Shown: positions 13,295-26,288, numbered from the stretch's first letter. The stretch: DNA of 64,000 bases from Ursus arctos (GCF_023065955.2 NW_026623100.1:16531001-16595000); one strand, 5' to 3'. Numbers and translations are program-made. Notes: a model not told the origin generated them from the sequence alone.

Positions 13295-13620
13295 GGAGGG
13301 GAAGGCCTACATGGCATCAGGGAAGCCACGCTTGCCACCGCTTGTGTTATCTACACAAGGTGTAGAGTGGCTGCAATGGTCTGAACACAGGACTGATAGC
13401 CTCAGAGGTAAAATAGGTTGTTTCTGGGTTTTTTTGAGATACCATGCTGGTGGTTCCTTTACTGAAGTACATACAGGAGCCATTTGCTGTATGTAGTGCA
13501 GCCTCAGTTCTCTGCCGGTCCATTGATTCTCACAGTGCCACTCTCTCTTCTCACCGAGATATATGGGAGCTTCTGGATTCCCTGAATACCACATGTAGGC
13601 CTTGATGAGCCGGGAGCCTT
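13295..13620. repeat. Imperfect inverted repeat of about 330 bp
   Basis: The left arm begins AAGGCCTACATGGCA...TCAGGGAA (13299-13323). The right arm ends TTCCCTGAATACCACATGTAGGCC (in parts, about 13577-13602), its reverse complement with small gaps. Further shorter matches (gagtggc/gccactc, agcctca/tgcagcctcag) continue inward. The minus strand also holds a 95-codon open frame (13307-13594) with no recognisable product. Confidence 0.5.
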
Positions 13621-15394
13621 GCTTTGAGCTTATCTATTGAGCCATCTCCCTCAACCAATGTTGCATTATTCTCCCTACATCATATTGAACATGCCATCAA
13701 GCTGAAAGCTGAGTTTCTAGAGGACTCAGCTTTTCACAGGCATGCTCGGGGATGCCAACCACTATCCCTGGTTTCCTTGGATTTTCCCAAATCTATGTGA
13801 ACTATATACCTCCAACTGTAGTTTCCACCCTAAGAAGGGGTGGAAGGTAAGCACACTGGGTCTGATTACCTCTTCCTTGTGCCCCTTTCTTCTTAACATC
13901 ATCCCTCAGAGCTACAAGAGATGAATTTTTCTCCTTCTCACATGTCAGGAGCTTTCTTTATGTACCATATCCTGTTTATTCTTGTGATGGCATCTGCTGT
14001 GCTCCCTTTCTTGGAGCCATGATGGCTGATGGAGTGCAAGAGAGAAACTAGTTTAATGATATTGGAACATCTATTGGGAGATAACAAAAAATATTATCCT
14101 ATCCCCATACCATATTTTTAGTCTATCTTATGGGATTAAATGTTTGAATCTTTGTGCAGAAGTTTTCAAAGCCATCTTAAAATTGTGGAACTTGGGAGTT
14201 GTTAGAATGGGCCTTGCAGATCATTTAATTCTCATTCCTGTATTTGACAGACTGGAAAACTGAAGTTCAAAGAGGTAAGGTGACAAAAACAAATCCCATA
14301 ACTACTTAGTGGCAAAGTTACTGTGTGCCAGTACTGTGCCCATTCCATTCACAGGTGTTTATAGGCTCAGTTCTTCCATGAAAACCCCCAAGTATTCCAG
14401 ATAGCGTTATCCATTGCCAGGTCCACCTGTGTTAGTAAACAATCCTGTCAATTAGCCATTATAGAAATTATGTGTGATAGAAAATAGGAGAAAAACGTAA
14501 AGGGGGTTTTATCTGGGATGGGAGTCTCCCAGAATGAGTGCCGTAGACACTTAGCATAAATTTCAGAGGACTAAATTCCCTCAGGGTTTGCTCTCTCTTT
14601 GAGAACATTTGTGTTTGTTTTTTTCAACTAATTACTGGTGCTTAACAGGTTAGTGTACTTAAAATTATTTGTTTATGAAACCTATCACAATAGGAGTATG
14701 AAAAAAAATAAGCCCTTTAATCATTTTAAACCTGGCAGGTGATATTTACTGTGATTTTTAAATGGCAATTTGTACCATGTCAAAGATTCAGCCTCCCTTT
14801 TCTCTGTCATCCCATCATCTAGTCCCAAGCCATCAGCACTCAGTCAGTTACATAAGACACCTCAGAGCTGCTCACTCCTTTTATGTCATTTAGGAAATTA
14901 GTTTGATCTGAATATGGTTTTCCTGAAGGAATAACCAGCTGTTTAAAATATCTTTGTTAGAGTATGAATGACTTATCTCACTAAGCTGCAGAAATTCATT
15001 CTTTAGTACATGCTCAGATAATATTTTATCAGTTAGGCAGTGAAAATTAACTTGGAACTAAGGATTTAAATTTAATGTATATGTGGGAAAACCTGGTAAG
15101 CACGCAGTCCAATGATACTTGTAATAGAGGTTATCTTTAAAGAGTTATAGATTTGAACTTTAATACCCTTCCCTGTGGAATAATAGAGACATAGCACTTA
15201 AAAAAATTAATTATGTGCAAGGTTTAGGATGGGCTGTGATAGGCAGTTGTAAATCTTTATTTTTGCTTTTTAAAAGCAGAAGCCAATTTCCAAGTATTGA
15301 GAGAAGATGAGGCCAAACGGTAGAAGTGTGTTATACTATGGAAGAACTGGTAGGTGACCAATGTGTGGGTGGATGTCAGAGCAGAACACTAACA
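13621..15394. other. Intergenic DNA without recognisable gene
   Basis: Only a MIR-like fragment at about 14205-14350 is recognisable, in minus orientation ('gacagactggaaaactgaag', 'aaagaggtaaggtgac', 'cttagtggcaaag'). Confidence 0.55.
14205..14350 (-). mobile_element. MIR-like fragment
   Basis: Contains the reversed MIR landmarks for 'tttgacagactggaaaactg', 'caaagaggtaagg' and 'acttagtggcaaagtt'. Confidence 0.5.
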
Positions 15395-15612
15395 GGGAGC
15401 GCTGCCATTTACTAGCTGTCTAGCTTTGGGCGAATTACTTACCCTCTCTGTGCTTTAGTTTCCGCATCTGTAAAATGGGGGTGATAATAGTCCTTCCTTC
15501 ATGGGATTGTTGTGAAGACTGAGTAAATCAATACCTATAGTATGCTGAGAACCGTGCTTGGTGCGTAGTGGGGACTCAGTAAACTGTCAGCCACTGTGGC
15601 TATTGACATTGG
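15395..15612 (+). mobile_element. MIR, well preserved
   Basis: Contains 'ccatttactagctgtctagc', 'ttacttaccctctctgtgc', 'ccgcatctgtaaaatgggg', 'gggattgttgtgaag' and 'tagtggggactcagtaaac' in MIR order, covering nearly the full element. Confidence 0.85.
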
Positions 15613-15664
15613 TGCTGGTGTTATTTCAGGCCTTACTTGATGACTTTCAAAACTACACAGACAC

Positions 15665-15864
15665 GGGACGCCTGGGTGGCCCAGTCGGTCAAGTGTTCGA
15701 CTCTTGGTTTCCGCTCCGCTCGTGATCTTGGGGTAGTGAGGTAGAGCCCCACGTCAGACTCCACGCTGAGCTGGGAGTCTGCTTGAGATTCTCTCTCTCC
15801 CTTTTCCTCTGCCCCTCCCCCCTCCATCCTTTTGAAAATAAACAAATAAAATCTTGAAAAAAAG
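15665..15864 (+). mobile_element. CAN SINE
   Basis: Head 'gggacgcctgggtggccc', tail 'aataaacaaataaaatctt' plus A-rich end. Flanked by the direct repeat aaactacacagaca(c) at 15650-15664 and 15865-15878. Confidence 0.95.
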
Positions 15865-15878
15865 AAACTACACAGACA

Positions 15879-18800
15879 TTGTATGTAGGGAGGCAGGTAA
15901 GGCTCTTGTTATAAGGAAATGTGCCTAGAAAATGGATACTACTAGAAATTTTTTACAAGGTACATTGAAGACAACACCGAAGGGAAGAGTTGGGCAGAAT
16001 GACAGCAGGTGCAGATCATGCAGGGGTTGGTGGGAGACCTCCCTGCAGGATTCCCCCACTCAGGCAGTATCTGAACTGAGCATCTTATGGCAGCTGCAGA
16101 ATGCTCCAGCATTTTTTCACTAGGGAGCCTCTCAAGTGAAAGTCTAAAGATTAGGTCAGGAAACGAACACGTAGGCCTAGCAAGAAAAAGAAAGGTGACA
16201 GCAGTTGGAGGTTTATCTGTGTGAGTGGAAGAATTGGCTGTGTTTAAGTAACAGGTTAGAATTTAAAAACTCACTTGGGCCTTGACAGGAATCGGAATGA
16301 TAGAAAGACATGGAACAGAGCAGAGAAAGAAGTGGCAGAAATTAATACACGAAGTAGTGTAAGTTACTCAAGGACTGGAGAATCTGAAAGCTGGAGGAAG
16401 TGGGGTTTGGGGGGGAGCGTATGTCAGGGGACATTTTAGACCCCTCTGTGGTCCTGAGACAATCATTTCTGGAAGCATCAATAGAAGCTTCAGATTCAGC
16501 AATCTGTGGAGAGTGATAATCCAGCTAAGATACATTTCAGGAAAGCAGATCTTGCCAGCAAGGTTAATAGACCTAAAGAGTTCTAGAGCAGGAAACAGCG
16601 GGCAGCAGCTGGGTCATAAAGTTTAAAAAGTCTTGGGCCTGGAGTGGACAAGTGCAAAGAAGAGCAGCTGCAAGGTTTATAAGTGTGGACTACGGGGTCA
16701 CCTGTTATAAATGGGGGCTGTGTTCACCCATGGATGAAGGAAGCTATGTCATCTGACAGAGACCAGGCTCCATTTGACATTGGTCTTTCAGGCTAGGAAC
16801 ACCAGATTTCAAAAGGGAAATGGAAATAGAAGTGTTCAAAACATTGGAAGAGAAAGAAGAAGATTTGGGTATGATCTAGACTTCAGAGATGCTGGCGCTG
16901 AAAACCTCATCATATCTCTTTGTACCTAATTGCGTTCTATGTCCCTTCTTGAATGAATCTCTGGCAAGGATGAGGATTACTCTTAGACCAATCAGACTTT
17001 CCCCGATAGCTTCAGATGTGGTCAGACGGATGGAGAAAATGGGAGTCCATAGAAAAAAATTCAGTTTTTTGAGGAGAAGGAGGAAGATGTTGTATAGGAA
17101 GTCAACTATGTCCTTATTAAAAGCAACTGTGTTCTATGCCAGAGTTTGGAAGTTTATTGCAACTGAATTTAAATTCACATGTAGCAATTGGAAAATTGAC
17201 ATGTTCTAATGGGCACCCCTGCAAGGCGGAAACCAAAAAGCTGTTCTCTCTTCATCTTTTGTTTCCCGTGTATCATTCTCTCCCCCAGGTAGCACTCAGT
17301 CTGCGGCCGTCTCTGATAGGCAACAGCAACGAGGGGCTGTCTTCACAGGGTCCTAGGAACATCATCTTGCTTGCAAAATGCTGTCCCTGCAAAAGTCACA
17401 TTTGCTTCTACATTTGTGGGACTTGAGAGATTTGGGTGAGTTACTACATTTTGAAGGTGCCGAAGGTGCTACACCTTCAGGAAGGAGGCTCAGGGTGCAG
17501 TGGCTGCCAGCGGAACCCAAACCCCAAGGCCCTGGAAGGAGAATCTTCTGACAGGGGCTGAAAGGCTCAGGAAACCAGGGAGAAGAATAATTGGACTTTT
17601 AAAGTCTTTGGAGTTCAATTTACGAAAGAAAGAGGAATTCATTTTGGATTGAATTTCTCTGTTGTTATTATTGTCATCTTTCCATTTTCAATCATTCTTT
17701 GTTGTTTTATTTGGACTTTTGAAAGTAATCTTCTCTGTTGACCAGTTTTGGACAGTATGACTAGGTATGATTTCAGATGGGAAATGCACTGGGGAGTGAA
17801 TATTTGGCGGAGGGTACAGTGCGGCCTTGAATTTAAATTGATTAATGATCTGTTGTGACCCGTTACGGAAACTCTAAGGGGGACCAGCTTAACTGTGTAT
17901 CTCAGTGGTCCCAGGAGGCTATAGCGAGGAGCTGGTAATGACCAAGGGAGCTGCTGATCTCTCTTAGTTGGACAACCTTGGCTGAACAAACGTTTGCTTA
18001 TTAAGCCAGTTGTTAAAGAGAAAATAAACAATGGGCTACGTGGGGGGTTGTTCAGCTTTTCTGCCAGAGCTCAGAAATGAGGAAACTTCCACTCCAACTT
18101 TTGCTTCTATTTACCTCCTTCTTAGAGCCTCCGCATGGAAGAAGTGATTCGTCTGGTCAGGGATTCTGGGGGACACTTCACTAGAGGGAAGGATCATAAT
18201 ATTGAAAGATACTTTCCTTTCTTACGAGCCCTACCGCCTGCTTTTTTATTTCCTACCCTGAGGAGCAGCAGGCTGCTTTGCACCTATTGTCTCCAGGGGA
18301 GTGAGGGTAGGGTGGTAGGAATGGGCTATCTCCGGTCAGGAGGCCTCGTTGTCCCCTCTCCCCTTCCTGTTCTCAACTCCGTAGGTCTGGAAGGCCAACA
18401 TCATCCTGGCAGCTGGTCAGGTCGGTGGACTTGTGCTCAGCTATTCATACCTCTCTCTGTAAGTCTTGTTCTTATCCTCACTCCTACTCTTCTTTCTTCT
18501 GGCATACTTGAGGGGGTCACAGGATTTAGATTTGGCGTTGGAAAAGCAAGAGGCCTCACTTCGACCTCCTGACCTCTGCCAGCCTTGATCCAAGCTTTAA
18601 GTTTGGGCATTTGTCTGCTTACTCATTAAATGGCACTGGGGTTCTCACTGGGGCATAGACACAGGCATGCATTGTTCCCTCACGTAAGTTGATCAGTAGA
18701 AGAGGCAGGGTAGCATTTGAATTTGGAATTCTACCCCCAATTTTTACACTGTTTGGGGGGGACAGATGGTTATTTTCTACATCTTAAAGCCATGAATGTG

Positions 18801-19349
18801 TCTTACAAGATGTTGCCTAGCTCAGAAATTCCCAAAAGAAAAATGAAAAAAGAACAAGAACTTCAGAAAAGTTAGAACTGTTTTTGTGACATATAAACTG
18901 GAAAAGAACACAAGACCATGTAAATATATTTTGAGCAAGATTTTGTAGTTATAATTTACCTCTGTGCTTGGTGAGTAACTATTGCTGTTCAAGTTATAAA
19001 TGAATGAAAAATGTGAAATGAAAGACAATTCCAAATAAGTGGAAATATTGTTATATTCAAAGCATGTAATAAATTCTTTATTTTAACCATAAAGAGCTAT
19101 ATATTTTATATTAATAGAAAATGAATTTTTCTCTGCCCTCAGCTATTTAAAGAATATTGGCTTGAAAGGGTGCCAGATGACTCCTTTCCTCAGGGCTCCC
19201 ATGACTCGAGCCAGTCCTTTCTCAGCCTTTCACTCAGTCATTTATCGAATGTTGCTTTGTTTGTGCCGCCTACTACACAGCCCTCGGATTCCATGGGTCC
19301 ATTTGAAAAGACAGGCTATTGCAAGGAGTGCTGGGGGTGGAGAGGACAA
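15879..19349. other. Intergenic DNA without recognisable gene or repeat
   Basis: About 3.5 kb of apparently single-copy sequence. Open frames on both strands (for example 130 codons at 17639-18031 minus and 145 codons at 18135-18572 plus) have no recognisable domain and overlap no splice or start evidence I trust. Confidence 0.5.
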
Positions 19350-19541
19350 GGGTAAAAACTGAAAAGATAAGGAGACTCACTCCACACCTATTAGAACAGC
19401 CAAAATCCAGGAAGCTGACCACAGCAAATGCTGGGGAGGTGAGGAGCAACAGAAACTTGTATATTGCAGGTGGGAGTGCAACATGGTGCAGCGACTTCAG
19501 AAAACAGTTCGGTGGTTTCTTACAAAATGAAACATACTCTT
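19350..19541 (+). mobile_element. L1 ORF2/3' end, left part
   Basis: 'acctattagaacagccaaaat', 'tgctggggaggtgaggagc', 'ggtgggagtgcaacatggtg' and 'cttcagaaaacagttcggtgg' are the usual ORF2 C-terminal coding landmarks, frame broken. Continues after the nested SINE. Confidence 0.85.
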
Positions 19542-19748
19542 GGGACGCCTGAGTGGCTCAGTCGGTTAAGTGTCTGCCTTCTGCTCATGTCATGATCCCA
19601 GGGTCCTGGGATAGAGTCCCGCATTGCACCCCTTGCTCAGCAAGGAGCCTGCTTCTCTGCCTGCCGCTCCCCCTGCTTGTGTGTGTGCTCTCTCTCTCTC
19701 TGAGAAATAAATAAATAAAATCTTAAGAGAAATAGAACAAAAAAAACC
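19542..19748 (+). mobile_element. CAN SINE nested in L1
   Basis: Head 'gggacgcctgagtggctcag', tail with AATAAATAAATAAAATCTT. The target duplication tgaaacatactctt is perfect at 19528-19541 and 19749-19762, showing that this insertion split the L1. Confidence 0.97.
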
Positions 19749-19762
19749 TGAAACATACTCTT

Positions 19763-20610
19763 ACCATAAGATGTAGTAATCACGATTGTTGGTATTTACC
19801 CAAGGAGTTAAAAACTTACGTCTACACAAAAACCTGCACACAGATGTTTATAGCAGCTTATTCATAATTGCCAAAACTTGGAAGCAACCAAATGTCTTTC
19901 AGTAGGCGGGAGGGTGAAATAAGCCGCTCAAGGTCATGCATGCGTGAGCGGGTTTGCTACCATGGCTGACTTCAAAGCCAGCGCTTTCTGGGACCCTGGG
20001 GTCCCAGAGAAGGGAGCAGTGTCCCCTCTACGGCTCACTACTCTGCAGTGCTTTCTCCGGTGGGTAAACGCACTGGGATACATCAAGACAGTGGAATATT
20101 ATTCAGCACTAAAGAGAAATGAGCTATCAAGCCATGAAAAGACATCAAGGAATCTTAAATGCATATTACTAAGTGAAAGAAGACAATCTGGAAAGGCTAC
20201 GTACTGTATGAGTCCAACTATATGGCATTCAGGAAATGGCAAAACTATGGAGACAGTACTGATCAATGGGTTAGGGAGGAAGAGGGTGTGATAGGCAGAG
20301 CACAGAGGATTTTTTGAACTACTCTGTGTGATACTGTAATGGTGGATTCATGTCATTTTCAATTTGTCTAAACCCATAGAATGTACAACACCAAGAGTGA
20401 ATCCTAATGCACAGTAAACTATGCACTTTGGGTGATTAGAACATGTCATTATAGGTTCATCAATTTTAACAAATGTACCACCTCTCTGGTGGGGGAGGTT
20501 ATACCTGTGTATGGCAGGGGGTATATGGGAAATATCCTACTTTCTGCTCAATTTTCCTGTGAACCTAAAACTGGTCTAAAGAAAGTCTATTAAAATCCAC
20601 ACAAACTTTT
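19763..20610 (+). mobile_element. L1 3' end, right part
   Basis: Continues the L1: 'tttatagcagcttattcata', 'tggaatattattcagcacta', 'attactaagtgaaagaagac', 'agaatgtacaacaccaagag', 'ctgtgaacctaaaactggtc'. An unrelated GC-richer segment interrupts it at about 19920-20070. Confidence 0.85.
19920..20070. other. GC-rich insert inside the L1
   Basis: Between the L1 motifs 'tgtctttcagtaggcggg' and 'tacatcaagacagtggaata' lie about 130 extra bases with several CpGs and the short palindrome GGGACCCTGGGGTCCC. They do not fit L1 and match no element I recognise. Confidence 0.5.
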
Positions 20611-21794
20611 AAAGAAAAAAAATAAGTTTTTTGTTTTATTTTCCAAAATACTGTATCGCCAAACAGACTGCCCACACATATGATGGATGGTCACTCCCTC
20701 AATGCTGCTTTAGAGGGAGAAGGGTGATAAGCCTCATACATGTGTCAACCATGTCAAGTAACTTTGGCTTTATGAAGCTCCTGCCCCGTCATATTTCTAT
20801 TCAGTATGCAGTGAGTCATTAAGGTAAGCTCTTAAATAATTGTTGAGAAAATGGTGTATTTTTGTTCACTACACAACTGGAGAAGGGGCCTTGGTGTGGA
20901 GGCTCAGGTTTTGGGGTGTGAACCAGTGGGGAGTCTTACCCAATCCATTCTCATAACTTCCCCTCCCCCACTTCAAGAGAGCCTATGACACTGCAAAAAT
21001 TTACACTTACGGAAATTGAAAATTAAGGAACTGATCTTTTTGTATAAGTAGAACCCTCCAAGCTACTACTTACCTAGGATCACAAATGAAAGGAGTCAGA
21101 CTTTTGAAAACAAACAGATCAACAGATGAAACACCCTGGAGTTCTAATGACCCTAGTTAAAAACCCTTAGTTAAAAAGTAAACAATTAAGAGATACTCAT
21201 CAAAGGTGGATAGCTTTTAGCATAGAAGCTTGTAATTTTTTTTTAAATTTTTTTTTTTTTTTTAAGGAAACACTACTTGGAATCCATCTTGTCCTAACAA
21301 GAAGGTAATAGAGCTTTCCAGTCATTACAGACCTCATTTAAAGGAACAGGCCCCACGACAGGATGTGTCTCCCTTTTCATATAGGTCAACTTTATTATGT
21401 GACTTATTTTAATGAATGTTTAACATAGAATTGAGGGTATTTTTTCTTTTAGAATACAGTTTGTTTTAGTCTTCAGGTCAAAATCCTTTGGGAAATAAGT
21501 GGGCAGGGCAAGAATTTTTCACCTACAAACCAGGGTTGGGTGAGCAAATACAACCAGATATTCTTGAAGCGTCCACTGTTGAGACCCCTTTCAAACCTTA
21601 CTTCTTGAACCCAAATGTCTTTCCCTATTCCCTTGACTTCTACGTCTAGTGTCCAACCTTTGATGATTCGGATTCTGATCACCTTACCGTGTATCCTGTT
21701 TGTTGAATCTGCACCTCCCAAGATCTAATCTGGACCCTAGGCTGATAATTTGACCAAGACTTCCTGTTTCCTTGCTTGATAAATTAATCTGGCA
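20611..21794. other. Intergenic DNA, nothing recognisable
   Basis: Unique-looking sequence; a T-rich stretch at 21237-21263 is the only simple feature. Confidence 0.5.
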
Positions 21795-22190
21795 CTATAA
21801 TGAAGTAGAAAAAACCTAGGCTTTGCAGTCACACAGCCTTCGGTTTACATCCCGACTCTACAACTAGCTATGGTCTGATTTGGGTAACGTTCCTCTCTGA
21901 GGATCAATTTCCTTTTTGGTACAATGAGGATGTTAATACCCACCTCAAAATGTCATTATAATTGAAAGTAGATAGTGGTAATGGTTACACATATTGTCAC
22001 TGAATTCTACACTTATAAAAGGTTAAAATGGGCAATTTTATGTTATGTGTATCTTACCACAACTGTAAAAAAAAAAAAGAAAAAGAAAAAGAAAAAATAT
22101 TGTTGTAAAAATTCGCCTGTAGAATGCACACTGCAATGCCTGGCACATAGTAGGTGCTCAACAAATAGTAACTATGGCATAGAGTATTTC
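21795..22190 (+). mobile_element. MIR split by an L1 tail
   Basis: 'ctttgcagtcacacagcc', 'tacaactagctatggtctg', 'acaatgaggatgttaatacc' give the MIR 5' and core. Its 3' end 'tgcctggcacatagtaggtg' follows only after 22100. The gap holds an L1 3' tail (21970-22097). Confidence 0.75.
21970..22097 (+). mobile_element. L1 3' tail with A-rich end, nested in MIR
   Basis: 'gtggtaatggttacacatat', 'tcactgaattctacactta', 'tatcttaccacaactgt' then A-rich (AAAAAG)n. This is the last ~100 bp of a mammalian L1 plus its tail. Confidence 0.7.
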
Positions 22191-23239
22191 ATGTTGCAAG
22201 TACCAAAAAGACACAACTCAAACTGGTTTAAACAAGGGAATGTTCATGAAACTGAAAAGTCCAGAGGTAGGGTAGGCTTTTTGGATTAGTTTATTTCACT
22301 AAGGATTGTTTAAGCCTTTAGTCACTAAGGGCTCAGTTTCTTTCCATCTTTCCACTCTGCCCTCTGCATCACTAGCTTTATCGTAAAACCAGTGACTCTC
22401 ATGATCACAAGATGGCCACCTACAGCTCCGAAAAGTACATGTTCCCTCATTCACATCTAAAGAGAATGACCTGGTCCCCGCGGCCTAGCAAGTATCCTGA
22501 TATTCACTTGCTTAAATCACATGCCTGCCCTGGCACCGAAATTTGTGCATGGGATGATGGAGTGTGATGGTCGGTTTAAACTAACCAGGCAGTGGGTCAG
22601 CATCCCCGGAAGTACATGGGCTGCGTGGGGAGAGGTGGATTCCTCAATGACAATCAAGAGACTGTGGGGGAGAGAGGGCAGAACTGAGACACGAAGGAGA
22701 CAACCAACGAAAGTCCATTTTTGTAGCTATTATCCTTATTATTGGCTTTCTTGGCCCTTAGCCCTTGGCTCTTGGCTATTTCTTTGAAAATCATTAAAAG
22801 AAAAAAAAAAAAACACCTAAGATCTTATTTTGAGTAAGTGTATTCTTTCTAGCTAAGAAAGATCAGTAAGTATAAAGGTAAGTTTAATGTAACTGGCTAT
22901 TAGACATCTGGAACACCAGCCAACAAGCAGCAAAATGCACTGAATAAAGAGGCTTATCAGGAATGAATGTCAGAGATGGAGAGCAAGGAGGAAGCTAGAA
23001 AGGTGGTAACTTGCCAAAGTGCCAACCCCAGAGGGTGAGATTGGTTACTGGCCTATTCTTCACTGGTGCCTGGTTAGAAGCCATGACCTGGGTCAGGACA
23101 AAAGGGGTGTTCCCCAGAGCAGAGCTGACAGAAGAAAAATCGAATTAAAACCCGGCTTTTACTGTTCTGCCTGTGCCTTTGCAGCCACCACCTGCCCATC
23201 TATAAGATTCCTCTCTTTTTGAACCAGCCCCCATCTAAT
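22191..23239. other. Intergenic DNA, nothing recognisable
   Basis: Only a short poly(A) run near 22800 stands out. Confidence 0.5.
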
Positions 23240-23640
23240 GACTCACTGATCTCTGCCAATTTTATTTCTGTCCCTTCTGCCAAGAAGACTCTTCTGCATT
23301 CCTTTGCTGCATTTCATCTGGCTAATTTCTACTCATTGGTTAAGACTTTAAACTGTGTCTTTTCTTCCCAGGAACGTCTTCCAGTGCACCACCACTGCCC
23401 CACCTCCCGCCCCCAAGACACACACCACAGGCTGATTTTGGTAATACTGTTTGCTACTCCCTACCTGTAATCAATACCCAGTAGCTTAATGATTTGTTTA
23501 CCTGTCTGGTCCCAACCCCTGATGACTCTCTCCACACCACATTAAAGCTTCTGAAGAGTAGGGACTTTATCTTAGTCATCTTGGGTTCCATGATGTCCAG
23601 CACAATGGCTGGCACATAGTAGGAGTTTAAAGAACGAAAG
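23240..23640 (+). mobile_element. L2 3' fragment
   Basis: Diverged L2: 'gaagagtagggactttatc', 'tccagcacaatggctggc', 'acatagtaggagtttaaag' correspond to the L2 3' end; upstream pieces fit less well. Confidence 0.55.
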
Positions 23641-26149
23641 AGGCAATACCTTCAGTTGCCATCTGATATCTTCTTGCCCAGGACTTAAAAAATTGAAGGA
23701 CACATAAAAACCAAAGTGTTCTCTCTACTTAGACAGGAGTTGGGAATGAGGAATATGGAGGCACAGAGATGTTTTGTAGCAGTTTGTACCCATTTAGACT
23801 TTGAAAGTGGTGAAGGCAGAATCAAAATTTTCAAGAAAATCTGGAATACCTCCTTCCCTTTTCTATTCTCTGTCTTCAAACACTGTTCCAATTCCCAAAT
23901 TGTTAAAAGATATTTATTTTTCCTATTTAGCCACATAGTGTTCACAACTTCTATGTTGTTTTTTCCCCCACAGAATAAGGATGCAATTATTACCTGAAAG
24001 TGACCATTATAATAGTTAGACTTCTAAGCACTAGTTGTTGGCATTTATAGAGTGAAGCAAGCCACCTGAACAAAATACCAGGTACTCAGTAAACTTACTG
24101 AAATACCTCATTCTGGTTACAAAGAGCTCATATGACCTTTATGTAAGGAATTTGTTTACTGTTTATTTTTCCATTTTGAAACAGAGATTCATCCATTATA
24201 GGAAAGGAGCCAATTATTGGGGAAACACAGTAACACCTAATGACTATACTCTCTGGTATTTAGTCTCAAAACATTTTGCATTTCTTAGCATACAGAATTA
24301 AAAATATTTTAACATTCCACTAAAATGAGATTAAATGTAATTTTTAATGTCCCGGGAGGTAGAACACTCAGCCCTGTTTCTCAAGCAGACTAGCCGAAAG
24401 GTCTGTGCTTTGCCTGGTGGTTAGGTTTTGACAAGAACCTAAGGGGATAAGTTACAGAACTGAGGCCTCACCTTGATAACTTCTTGTTGGTTTCTGGTTA
24501 TTTAGGATCATTTGGAGGCAGAGCCAGCCACAGGCAAGTTTCCTAATGTAATGGAATGTGTCTTTACGCACCATTCGTGCATGACCCATGACTGCTTTCA
24601 AGCGCCTTCTCCCTACTCTTGGTGTCCTTCCTGCCAAGTCCTCATGCTCTCATGCCTTTCTGACCAGAGCAGAGGGCCACCGTGCTGTTCCTACATAATG
24701 ACCCGCATGTACACCTTTCTCTGACTCCCATCACTCCCCAAGGCCTCCCATAAGAGTTATAATAACTTTCTTACTCTAAAGTGCACTTCAAAAAATAATA
24801 TTTTAGTGTTTTCTCAATTTGAAGACATACTCTCCCACCTTCACCCCCCCCCCCCCCATTTTGGTGTTTAAAGAATTAGTTTTACAGTCTTTTTCTTTTA
24901 TCTCCTAAAAAAGTGGTTACTACATTTTTGGTCAATCCTACAATCAAAAGTGTCTTAGAATTGGAGAGCTGTGGTATGACCATACTTCACTGGAGATAAG
25001 TTTTTTTGAGTCCAACATGGTATGTGAAGACTGGAGCTGTCACACAGCTAATTCAAGCAGAAAAAGGACTTTTGAGTAGGAATATATGAATAGTTTAGAC
25101 AAAACAAACTATTTGTTTGTTGGTCATCTAGACTAATCGTTGTCTGGGTAATTATCTTACCCCACCCCTCACCCCTTTACATTATGTCATTTGGGAATTG
25201 GAAGCTAAGAAAATATGAAGCTAAAAGTCTCTATCGTATAAAAAATAGGGTTCATAAACTTTCGTTCTGCACAAATCATCCTAAAGCCATTTGTATTGAA
25301 TAAGAGGCTAGGGTTATGAACAGAACTCTCCAGAACTTTTCCATATGGATGACCAGTTATCTCAAACTATCCCTAAGGTCTTCCCTGAAACAACTGTAAC
25401 TCGATCTCATCTATTCTTGCCAAGAAGGTGATGACTGTTTGGTCACTGGTCTGTGGAGAGGGCAGACTGTCAACATAACCATTAACACATGTGGTTACTG
25501 CCATGGGTGGAACATTCAGAGATATCTGAGCCCCATTTATGATATGAGCAAAAATACACAATACTTTCCTAAAATATATAGGGGGAAATAATTATAAGTT
25601 GAAAAAGAAAGCATTTTCTAGGTATTCCCTGCCAAACCATCTTAGTTGTTAAAATAAAGAATAAAATGGAAATTCTGAGAGCATGCTTGTCCTTAACATT
25701 TGCAGTACCCAGGACAAGAGTGCAAGTAGAGGGCTGTATACGATAGGTACAAATCATTAAGTATTAAATCAAGGTAAAAAAACCATTAAATAAATGTGTT
25801 CTATCCACCTTCCTTGACAAATATACCTTTATTATGACAAAAAAAATTTTAACATATAAGGCAATGGTTTTTATATGACTGAAAGTCAGCTAAACAGCAG
25901 AAATGACTGTGCTTAATTATTTTTATACACTTAGGTTTTGTGTTGACGGGCTTGTGATGTTTGGATGAGTAATAAGATGTACCGAAGTCATAAATTACCA
26001 CGTATTTATTTTGTACTTTTTTCCAGGAAAACCCTAATTATAATGTTATAATCCACATAGTTTGAGTTCTGTTGACACCAATAACAAAACTTTTCCTAAA
26101 TCAACGTACCTTTTAGCTTTTTGTTTAACTTTTATGTGGAAATTTAAAA
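23641..26149. other. Intergenic DNA, mostly unique
   Basis: No gene or clear repeat. Contains a run of 14 C at 24844-24857. Confidence 0.5.
24844..24857 (+). repeat. C homopolymer, 14 bases
   Basis: Uninterrupted run of C before ATTTTGG. Confidence 0.95.
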
Positions 26150-26288
26150 ACATTTACAAATAAACATTCACAAATGTAGATATAAAGTCTAAAGAAATCC
26201 ACTGTACCTGTCATCCAGCCTCAATAATTATTCACTCTTAGTCAGTCTTGCTTCATCCATACTCCCCAACTCTCTCTATCCAATTATT
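26150..26288. mobile_element. Old L1-like interspersed repeat, copy 1 (left part)
   Basis: 'actgtacctgtcatccagcc', 'aataattattcactcttag', 'cttgcttcatcca' match a mammal-wide old repeat, also present at 61500-62460. Subfamily uncertain; probably an old L1 3' region. Confidence 0.5.

Noticed and set aside
18135..18572. 145-codon plus-strand frame as a gene
   Set aside because: No recognisable domain or conserved motif; length is within chance for this composition.
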